Of a DNA stretch of 7,120 bases, positions 1 through 5,139 are shown one piece after another. This DNA comes from an uncultured Coriobacteriaceae bacterium. Its GTDB lineage: Bacteria > Actinomycetota > Coriobacteriia > Coriobacteriales > QAMH01. The notes under the pieces were generated by a model that saw only the letters and a list, made by a program, of their open reading frames with translations, had not been told where the DNA came from and made no database searches. The position numbers were made by a program, and so were the translations under genes. The number at the start of each line of letters is the position of its first letter. The first letter of the stretch is position 1. The stretch is taken from the NCBI GenBank assembly GCA_900556425.1, contig USOR01000042.1, forward strand, positions 1 through 7,120, read 5' to 3'.

Positions 1-299
1 ATGCCGGTCTTGGCGTGGTAGATCTCCGCGATGGCCCGCTCGCTCGCGTCGAAGTCCTTCTGGAGCTTCTTCAGGTCTGCGAGGGTGTAGTAGTCGTAGA
101 GCAGCCCGGCGACGCCGTGGATCATCACCATGCTGCCGGGATAGACCTGCACCTCGTCGCCTGCGCAGGCGATGACGCTGGCCGCGCTGGCCGCGATGCC
201 TTCCACGACGACGACCTTGTGGCCGGTCAGGCCCTTGATGGCGTTGTGGATGGCGACCATGTTCGTGCCCGTACCCGAGATGAATACGGCGAGCTTCAT
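1..299 (-). CDS. PurN N-terminus fused in frame to phage-type ClpP (S14) protease, partial
   Basis: This ORF gives 99 codons and has no stop before the window edge. It starts 7 bases after the purM stop, and AAGGA of the stop/spacer serves as its ribosome site, the normal purM-purN coupling. Residues 1-14 (MKLAVFISGTGTNM) are the PurN (GAR formyltransferase) N-terminus with its phosphate-binding GTGTN loop. From about residue 18 (HNAIKG) the protein is no longer PurN. It matches the ClpP-like head-maturation proteases of tailed phages: GIAASAAS at 34-41 with the probable nucleophile Ser38, then MVMIHG at 57-62 with the probable catalytic His61, then a helical stretch ending AEIYHAKTG. The catalytic Asp would lie beyond the window. 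The phage-like part is about 65 % GC against about 59 % in adjacent purM (hand count). Seen: the join. Known: both family motifs. Inferred: chimera or recombination scar. The product cannot be a working PurN. Confidence 0.8.
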   Translation of the reverse strand, partial: MKLAVFISGTGTNMVAIHNAIKGLTGHKVVVVEGIAASAASVIACAGDEVQVYPGSMVMIHGVAGLLYDYYTLADLKKLQKDFDASERAIAEIYHAKTG

Positions 300-306
300 G
301 GGTTCC

Positions 307-1356
307 TTAGCCACGATACACGACCTTCCCATCGCCGGGGATTATCGTTCCGATCTTGAAGACCTTCTCACCAGTGGACTCAAGCTGCTTGATTGCGGCC
401 TCCTCCACCTCGGGCGGACAAATCACGCACATGCCGATACCGCAGTTGAAGGTCTTGAGCGCCTCGGTGCGGGACAGACCCGCCTTTTCGACCACGAAGT
501 CGATGATGGGCGGCTGTGTCCACGTGCCCTCGTCAATCTGCGCATCCACATGGTCGTTGAGCGCGCGGTTGAGGTTCTCGGTAATGCCGCCACCGGTAAT
601 GTGCGCGACGGCGTGAATCTGGGGCACTGCACGGCGCAGCTCCAGGATGGATTTGACGTAGATGCGCGTCGGAGCAAGCAGAGCGTCGAGCACGGATACG
701 CCGTCGAGCTCGTCACGCTCGACCGTAAGCTCGTCAGCACCCATAACCTCGGTGACGGCACGACGCACGAGCGAAAAGCCGTTGGAGTGAATGCCCGTCG
801 AGGCAAGGCCCAAGATGACGTCACCCTCGGCAACATCGGCGGGGTTGAGCATCTTGGGACGATCGACCGCGCCTACGCAGAAACCCGAGAGATCGTAATC
901 GTCAGAATCCATGACACCGGGATGTTCTGCCATCTCACCGCCGATGAGCGCACAGCCCGCCTGACGACAACCCTCGGCGATGCCGCCCACCACCTGCGCG
1001 ATGTGCTCGCTCCTCAGCTTGCCGATGGCGACGTAGTCGAGGAAGAACAGTGGCTCCGCACCACAGGCTAGAACGTCGTTGACGCACATGGCGACCAAAT
1101 CTATGCCGACGGTGTCGTGCTTGCCGGCCATTTGTGCCAGAGCGAGCTTGGTACCAACACCATCCGTGCCGCTCACGAGGATGGGATCATCCATCTCTTT
1201 GAGCGCAGCGGCAGAGAACAGACCGCCGAAACCGCCGATATCGCCGATGACCTCGGGACGGTACGTCGACTTCACGCTTGCGCGAATCGCGTCGACGGCG
1301 CGGGCACCCTCGTCAATGTCGACGCCTGCGTCCTTATACGTAATCTGCTCAGCCAT
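307..1356 (-). CDS. purM: phosphoribosylformylglycinamidine cyclo-ligase (AIR synthetase)
   Basis: PurM closes FGAM to aminoimidazole ribonucleotide using ATP, the fifth step of de novo purine synthesis, in the cytosol. The 349-residue product is full length for the family (about 345). Family motifs appear in order: GGFGGLF at 41-47, SGTDGVGTKL at 62-71, the GGEMAEHPG loop at 139-147, STGIHSNGFSLVR at 186-198, HITGGGITENL at 252-262 and FNCGIGMC at 303-310, covering the AIRS N- and C-terminal domains. The ATG at 1356 is chosen because AAGAGGAG lies 7 bases upstream and because homologues begin near this point. An in-frame extension to 1455 would run through the palindromic repeat. The gene is followed after 7 bases by the purN start. 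An intrinsic terminator separates it from the regulator gene upstream, so it probably has its own promoter, though I see no convincing one in the 60-odd bases available. Confidence 0.97.
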   Translation of the reverse strand: MAEQITYKDAGVDIDEGARAVDAIRASVKSTYRPEVIGDIGGFGGLFSAAALKEMDDPILVSGTDGVGTKLALAQMAGKHDTVGIDLVAMCVNDVLACGAEPLFFLDYVAIGKLRSEHIAQVVGGIAEGCRQAGCALIGGEMAEHPGVMDSDDYDLSGFCVGAVDRPKMLNPADVAEGDVILGLASTGIHSNGFSLVRRAVTEVMGADELTVERDELDGVSVLDALLAPTRIYVKSILELRRAVPQIHAVAHITGGGITENLNRALNDHVDAQIDEGTWTQPPIIDFVVEKAGLSRTEALKTFNCGIGMCVICPPEVEEAAIKQLESTGEKVFKIGTIIPGDGKVVYRG

Positions 1357-1363
1357 ATAGTCG

Positions 1364-1371
1364 CTCCTCTT
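1364..1371 (-). promoter_or_regulatory. ribosome binding site that fixes the purM start
   Basis: On the minus strand AAGAGGAG lies 7 bases before the ATG at 1356. It decides against the longer in-frame start at 1455, whose extra codons would be translated from the repeat and terminator sequence and resemble no PurM. Confidence 0.8.
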
Positions 1372-1377
1372 GTGGAA

Positions 1378-1457
1378 TGAGACAGATGTACCTGTCCAAT
1401 GTGTCTCACTGTCAGTACAAAAAAGTGGGACAAATGACCTGTCCATTTGTCCCACTT
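1378..1457. repeat. tandem pair of REP-like palindromic units
   Basis: Two related imperfect palindromes stand head to tail in the same orientation. Unit A (1378-1408) has arms TGAGACA/TGTCTCA. Unit B (1423-1457) has perfect 14-base arms starting AAGTGGGACAAATG around a 7-base loop. Both carry the identical central string ACCTGTCCA (1390-1398 and 1437-1445), and their right halves align closely (TGTCTCACT against TGTCCCACT). This is what a duplicated and drifted repetitive extragenic palindrome looks like. The arm motif TGAGACAG recurs in the large inverted repeat at 5040-5131. Whether copies occur elsewhere in the genome cannot be seen here. Confidence 0.7.
1419..1457 (-). terminator. intrinsic (Rho-independent) terminator of the regulator operon
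   Basis: Read on the minus strand, a perfect 14-bp stem (1457-1444 with 1436-1423) and 7-base loop are followed by a run of six T (1424-1419), two of them in the stem. It begins 6 bases after the stop codon of the response regulator gene, so it should end that transcript. The other direction has no T run, so it is a one-way terminator. It coincides with repeat unit B. Confidence 0.85.
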
Positions 1458-1463
1458 GAAAAA

Positions 1464-2177
1464 TTACAGACCAAGCGCCTTCTTAAGAGAGGAGACGCGT
1501 CGGCGCGATACGGGAATCTGCTCGTCCTCACCGCTGAGCGTGAGCAACAAGGTGCCACCGCTGACAGGATCGACCTCGTTCACGCATGCGAGATTCACGA
1601 GATAGCGACGGTGTACGCGGAAGAAACCGAGCGGCTCGAGCTTGGCCTCGAGCTGGGCAAGCGAAACCGTCGAGAGATAGCGGTCGTTCTCGGTGTGCAG
1701 GTAGGAGTAGTCATCCTTCGCCATGATGAAGTGAATCTTGCTGGCGGGGATGAGCAGCTTCTTGCCGCCCTTTTCGACGGGAATGCGCTCGTTGGTGGTA
1801 GAGCGACCCTGCGCGGTAATGAGTTGCGTGACCTTGCTGATTGCCTGTATGAGACGGTCGGTCTCGACCGGCTTTACCAGGTAATCGGTCGCGTTTACCT
1901 CGAACGCCTTGACGGCAAACTCGCTGTACGCGGTCACGAAAATGATGTAGGGCGGATACTTGAGCTCGTTTAAGGCTTCTGCAAGTTGCAGGCCATCAAC
2001 ACCGGGCATGTTCACATCGAGAAACATGATGTCGGCGCCGACTTCCTTAAGCTGCTCGATGGCCTCGCGCACGTTGGTCGCCTCGGCGGCAACCTCGACC
2101 TCGCCAGTCTCATCAAGAAGAAAGCGCAGCTCAGAGCGCGCGGGTGCTTCGTCATCAACAATTATGGCTTTGAGCAT
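1464..2177 (-). CDS. LytTR-family response regulator (AgrA/LytR/AlgR type)
   Basis: This is a DNA-binding response regulator of 237 residues, normal length. The REC domain (about 2-120) has the acidic pocket Asp8/Asp9, the phosphoacceptor Asp54 in MFLDVNMPG, Thr82 in FVTAYSEFA and Lys102 in YLVKPV, so all key residues for phosphorylation are present. The LytTR DNA-binding domain (about 132-235) shows the family signature FFRVHRRYLVNL at 185-196 and the end motif IPVSRRRVSSLKKAL. The ATG is preceded by AAAGGAG at 7 bases. The gene follows the histidine kinase after 72 bases, and the kinase is its likely partner. A strong terminator follows, making it the last gene of the unit. LytTR proteins usually bind pairs of short direct repeats and control envelope, competence, bacteriocin or virulence genes. 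The targets here are unknown. Confidence 0.95.
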   Translation of the reverse strand: MLKAIIVDDEAPARSELRFLLDETGEVEVAAEATNVREAIEQLKEVGADIMFLDVNMPGVDGLQLAEALNELKYPPYIIFVTAYSEFAVKAFEVNATDYLVKPVETDRLIQAISKVTQLITAQGRSTTNERIPVEKGGKKLLIPASKIHFIMAKDDYSYLHTENDRYLSTVSLAQLEAKLEPLGFFRVHRRYLVNLACVNEVDPVSGGTLLLTLSGEDEQIPVSRRRVSSLKKALGL

Positions 2178-2184
2178 AGAGTGT

Positions 2185-2226
2185 CTCCTTTGTGCATCGT
2201 TCGCTTGATTCTAACATCAAACGATG
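2185..2226 (-). promoter_or_regulatory. bulged hairpin abutting the ribosome site of the response regulator gene
   Basis: In the 72-base gap between kinase and regulator, the minus strand can fold CATCGT (2226-2221) with ACGATG (2200-2195) and TTGAT (2220-2216) with ATCAA (2209-2205). That gives 11 pairs around a 6-base loop with a 4-base bulge (GCGA). The stem ends 3 bases before the Shine-Dalgarno AAAGGAG (2191-2185). It could protect the downstream message or set the kinase-to-regulator ratio, or, as DNA, be a protein-binding site. This is a fold read by eye and may be chance. Confidence 0.35.
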
Positions 2227-2249
2227 TGCGCGTGCGAATAATACATGGG

Positions 2250-3641
2250 CTAGCTCGTTTCCTGCAGGTCATGGGCCTCTGTCGAAACTATGGGAGCTAA
2301 TGATTCGGATGCAAAACCAGAGTTGCCACCGACCTCATCGTCGCTGATGTCGATGCTCTGGTCGACAAGCGCGTCGTATAGGTTGAGGTACACCGTCGTG
2401 CCCTTCCCGTACTCCGAATCGATATAGAGACCGGATATCGCGCCAAAGAACGCCTTGAGACGCGCGTTGACGTTCTTGAGTGCGATGCCCATGCCCGTCT
2501 CCGACTCGCGATCGAGAAGGTTCTCGAGACGCTCGGGCTCTATGCCCACGCCATCATCGGATACCGAAATCGTGACGCTATCTGACGTGCGATATGCCTT
2601 GATGGTGATGTTGAGAGGCGTTCCGTCATCGCGCCGACCGTGGCCAACGGCGTTCTCGACAAGAGGCTGCAACATGAACGACGGCATCTTGAGCATTTCG
2701 AGGTCGGGCTCGATGTCGACATGCAGCGTGATGGCATCATCGCCAAAACGCGCGTTCTGGAACATAAGGTAGCGCTCGGTCTGCTCGACCTCCTTGGCCA
2801 AGGGAATGAAGTCCTCGGAGTTCTCGAGCATGCGACGGTAGTAGGTCGCGAACTCACGCAACATGACGCGTGCCTTGACAGGGTCGGTTCGCGTAACCGA
2901 GGCAATGGTGTTGAGGGTGTTGAAGAGAAAGTGCGGGTTGATCTGCGCCTGCATGGCCTTGAGTTCCATGCGGGCAGCAAGTTCGGTCTGCTGTTGCAGG
3001 TAGGAAAGCGAAAGCTGCGTAGAAAGCAGCTGGGCAAAGCCCTCCGCGATGGCCTTTTGGTTCTCGCCCAGGCTATGAGGATAACGATAGTAGAACTTGA
3101 GCGCACCGACGATGCGCTTGTTGACGATGAGCGCGACGACGATGCCCGCCTTGAGCTTGCCCGATTCGCGGCTGAAGCCCACGGCCCCCGAGGTCTCGAG
3201 GACGCGCGTGATGCCATCCTCGAGCGTCATGTACGTGCTCATCGTCTGGATGGGCGAGTTGGGCAGGTGATTCTCGCGGTCGAGGCCCGAAAAGCCCAAG
3301 ACACGCTCGCGGTTGGTGATAGCGACGGCATCGGCCGTGGCCGCCGGCAGCAGCAACTCGCATACCGCCTGAGCGGAATCGGCATCGAGACCCTGACGCA
3401 TGAAGGTGACCGTCTTGCTCGCGAGGTCGAGCGTCTGGTTGGACTGACGGGCACGGGCATGGTCGGAAGGGCCCGCCGAACGCAGCCCGATAATCGTGAG
3501 CACGAACATGGCGATGATGGCGACAAGCGCTATCCACGGCGAGACATCGTCGTAGAAGATGATGCCCATGATCGCAAAGAGGCTGAAGACGATGTAGCAC
3601 ACGATAAGCATGGTGTAGCCTGCTACTTTTTGCACGTCCAT
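2250..3641 (-). CDS. LytS/YehU-type sensor histidine kinase (His_kinase + HATPase)
   Basis: This 463-residue membrane sensor kinase should phosphorylate the LytTR regulator encoded next to it. Two hydrophobic segments (about 10-29 and 35-53) are joined by a loop of a few residues (YDDVSPW), so almost nothing is exposed outside. Residues about 75-210 look like a cytoplasmic GAF-type sensory domain. The His_kinase motif lies at 226-245, with phosphoacceptor His237 in NPHFLFN. The ATPase domain has an N box LQPLVENAVGHG (325-336, Asn330), a G1 box SDDGVGIE (361-368) and a G2 stretch GMGIALKNVNARL (383-395). Residues after about 423 form an acidic, serine-rich tail that resembles no domain I know. 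GAAGAGG lies 7 bases before the ATG. The gene starts 27 bases after the glycosyltransferase stop, suggesting cotranscription. The ligand is unknown. Classical LytS has a larger multi-pass 5TM-LYT domain that is absent here. Confidence 0.93.
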   Translation of the reverse strand: MDVQKVAGYTMLIVCYIVFSLFAIMGIIFYDDVSPWIALVAIIAMFVLTIIGLRSAGPSDHARARQSNQTLDLASKTVTFMRQGLDADSAQAVCELLLPAATADAVAITNRERVLGFSGLDRENHLPNSPIQTMSTYMTLEDGITRVLETSGAVGFSRESGKLKAGIVVALIVNKRIVGALKFYYRYPHSLGENQKAIAEGFAQLLSTQLSLSYLQQQTELAARMELKAMQAQINPHFLFNTLNTIASVTRTDPVKARVMLREFATYYRRMLENSEDFIPLAKEVEQTERYLMFQNARFGDDAITLHVDIEPDLEMLKMPSFMLQPLVENAVGHGRRDDGTPLNITIKAYRTSDSVTISVSDDGVGIEPERLENLLDRESETGMGIALKNVNARLKAFFGAISGLYIDSEYGKGTTVYLNLYDALVDQSIDISDDEVGGNSGFASESLAPIVSTEAHDLQETS

Positions 3642-3668
3642 CGCTTTGCCTCTTCCGTGCGCAGGTAC

Positions 3669-4922
3669 TTACTCTTGCTCGGCCGTAACTGCTGAGAAGC
3701 GGCTCGTATAACTTGCGGACGAGCTCTGCAGGCCGCTCGTGCCAAGCTGCGTGGCAAGTGCCGAATTGGACCACATGGCGCGCACGATGTTGGGCCACTG
3801 ATGCTGCAGCTCGAAATAGTTGGCGCAGTTCTCTCGCGCAAACTCGCCGGCATTCTTGATGGTCTTGTTGCCAATGCGGAAGTACTCGGCATGCTCCTTA
3901 TGGCCGATGGCACGCAGATACGCGGTAAGACGCGCACGGCGATGAATGGATGGATCGAGCCACGGGCCGGGATAGGGATCGAGCGTCGAGGGCGTGATCT
4001 GCATGAGGTCGATCTGCGTCTTGGCAAACTCGATCTTGCGCACCTCGTAGAACCAGCGATAGACATCCTGCTCGAAGCGGCTTGAATGCTGCGAACCCTC
4101 AGGCGGGAGATGCAGCAGGCTAAACTGGTTGTCGAACCAGACGTCATTGCCGTACATTCGCGCGTTGATGAGGTAGTCGAGGTCCTCGCCACGGGCAATC
4201 CACGGGTCGAAGGCGATGCTGCCGTACGAATCCGCGTGCAGCACCATGCAGCCGCCGCAGCATACGTTGGAGCGGCTCAGGCGCGGGCCCCTCAGGGCAC
4301 CGTCGATGTAATCGTTGAAATCGGCCGCCTTGTTCCAGAAGCGATCGTACCAGGGCACGTCCTCGGGAGCCTTGGGGCTATCGTAGCTATCGTAGAAGAA
4401 GCCCGTCTTGGCCGTGATGATCGAGCCCGTCGGGGTCTTGCAGGCAATGCCATGCATCGCGCGCTCGAGGAAATCCGCGTTGGGAATGACCTCGTCATCA
4501 TCGATAAACACAACCGTGTCGTGGCCGAAAATCGAGGCAACGATGAGGCCGAGGTTGCGGATGGCGCCGTAGCCCGTGAGACAGGCCGCGCCCTTGTACT
4601 CGCCCACGCCGACCTGCTCGAAGCGGCGGTGGATGTGGCGCATCTCGGCATCACCGATGACCACGATGTTGAGATCCATGAAATGGTCGGTGATGGCACG
4701 CACGCGCTCGGACGCTTGATTCTCGACGCCCGGCTCGGCTGCGACGAGCAAGATGATGCGGTCGACGCCGACGACATGGCGCAGCGACTCTAGGCAACGG
4801 GGCAGCTCGCCCGGCTGATCGATCGGAGTCATATGGTCGTACACGACACCGCGATTAATCGAGTGCGTTGACCTGCGCCCACACCAGTACGTGGGAATAA
4901 CGATTGCCGGATTCAGGTTCAT
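3669..4922 (-). CDS. GT-A-fold glycosyltransferase (family 2-like), soluble
   Basis: This 417-residue protein has no signal peptide or membrane segment, so it is probably cytosolic. It has a nucleotide-sugar transferase layout: an opening strand AIVIPTYW (6-13), a second strand RIILLVAAEPG (55-65), RNLGLIVAS (122-130), then VVFIDDDEVIP (137-147) holding the metal-binding DxD-type acidic cluster at 141-144, and WIARGEDLDYLI (241-252), whose Glu-Asp pair resembles the catalytic acidic motif of GT2 enzymes. A CCGGCMV segment (221-227) and the Trp-rich stretch 285-325 are less usual. The C-terminus is serine-rich (394-417). The ATG at 4922 is chosen because the IPTY strand follows directly and GAGGAG lies 11 bases upstream. 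An in-frame extension to 5171 would cross the repeat and overlap rnr. The donor and acceptor are not predictable. It precedes the kinase by 27 bases, so sensing and glycan transfer may be linked. Confidence 0.85.
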   Translation of the reverse strand: MNLNPAIVIPTYWCGRRSTHSINRGVVYDHMTPIDQPGELPRCLESLRHVVGVDRIILLVAAEPGVENQASERVRAITDHFMDLNIVVIGDAEMRHIHRRFEQVGVGEYKGAACLTGYGAIRNLGLIVASIFGHDTVVFIDDDEVIPNADFLERAMHGIACKTPTGSIITAKTGFFYDSYDSPKAPEDVPWYDRFWNKAADFNDYIDGALRGPRLSRSNVCCGGCMVLHADSYGSIAFDPWIARGEDLDYLINARMYGNDVWFDNQFSLLHLPPEGSQHSSRFEQDVYRWFYEVRKIEFAKTQIDLMQITPSTLDPYPGPWLDPSIHRRARLTAYLRAIGHKEHAEYFRIGNKTIKNAGEFARENCANYFELQHQWPNIVRAMWSNSALATQLGTSGLQSSSASYTSRFSAVTAEQE

Positions 4923-4982
4923 GCGAGACGTCTCTCCTCGGACTACGTTTTGCAAGGCATCAGGGCCATTTGGCACACAACT

Positions 4983-4988
4983 AGTATA
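4983..4988 (-). promoter_or_regulatory. candidate -10 element for the glycosyltransferase-kinase-regulator unit
   Basis: The minus strand carries TATACT, one base off the TATAAT consensus, about 60 bases before the glycosyltransferase ATG. No TTGACA-like -35 is found at 16-18 bases. That position is occupied by the palindrome at 5001-5016, which would suit an activator-dependent promoter. Read by eye only. Confidence 0.45.
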
Positions 4989-5000
4989 GGGTATCACCCG

Positions 5001-5016
5001 AACACGCGCGCGTGTT
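5001..5016. promoter_or_regulatory. 16-bp perfect palindrome, possible operator
   Basis: AACACGCGCGCGTGTT is a perfect two-fold palindrome without a spacer. Its centre lies about 23 bp upstream of the candidate -10 hexamer, covering where -35 would be. This geometry fits a dimeric regulator bound at the promoter. It is not the direct-repeat site typical of LytTR proteins. Its alternating CG core could also be a low-complexity coincidence. Confidence 0.4.
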
Positions 5017-5039
5017 TGTATTTCACGCGAAGAATTATT

Positions 5040-5131
5040 GAGGCGGGGGTGCCTGGCACGCTGTCTCAAAAACTGGCCAAAACTGATAAAATGCCGATGA
5101 TATGAGACAGCGTGCCAGGCACCCCCGCCTC
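5040..5131. repeat. perfect 29-bp inverted repeat with 34-base loop (REP/MITE-like element)
   Basis: The arms 5040-5068 and 5103-5131 are exact reverse complements over 29 bases. Each contains GTGCCAGGCAC (or its complement GTGCCTGGCAC) and ends inward in TGTCTCA/TGAGACA. The 34-base A-rich interior is unpaired. The element begins 8 bases after the rnr stop codon. As RNA it would be a very stable hairpin at the 3' end of the rnr message, but no T run follows, so it is not a classical intrinsic terminator. GTGCCTGGCAC palindromes are, from general knowledge, of the kind scattered between genes and mobilised by REP-associated (Y1/IS200-like) transposases. No transposase is in the window. Confidence 0.85.
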
Positions 5132-5139
5132 CGTCCCGA

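Noticed and set aside
1..299. Reading the fragment as the boundary of an integrated prophage inserted in purN
   Set aside because: The join falls inside the protease coding sequence on one side and inside purN on the other, with no att-like direct repeat or integrase visible. A chimera or illegitimate recombination fits better.
172..1071. Long plus-strand ORF antisense to purM and the purN start
   Set aside because: It is a shadow of high-GC coding DNA, with no recognisable domain and opposite to a certain gene.
1357..1455. In-frame 33-codon N-terminal extension of purM
   Set aside because: It would be translated from the terminator and repeat sequence, resembles no PurM, and the ATG at 1356 has a strong ribosome site.
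1378..1457. CRISPR array or purine riboswitch before purM
   Set aside because: There are only two diverged palindromic units without regular spacers, and no purine aptamer core motifs were seen.
2640..3695. 351-codon plus-strand ORF antisense to the histidine kinase
   Set aside because: The kinase is certain in the other strand. The antisense product is rich in His, Arg and Asp, as expected for a reverse-frame shadow.
4086..4793. 235-codon plus-strand ORF antisense to the glycosyltransferase
   Set aside because: It has no recognisable motifs, its composition is that of a frame shadow, and it has no ribosome site that stands out.
4925..4934. 10-bp palindrome GAGACGTCTC between ribosome site and start of the glycosyltransferase
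   Set aside because: It is short, without a proper loop for an RNA stem, and within chance expectation for this length of sequence.
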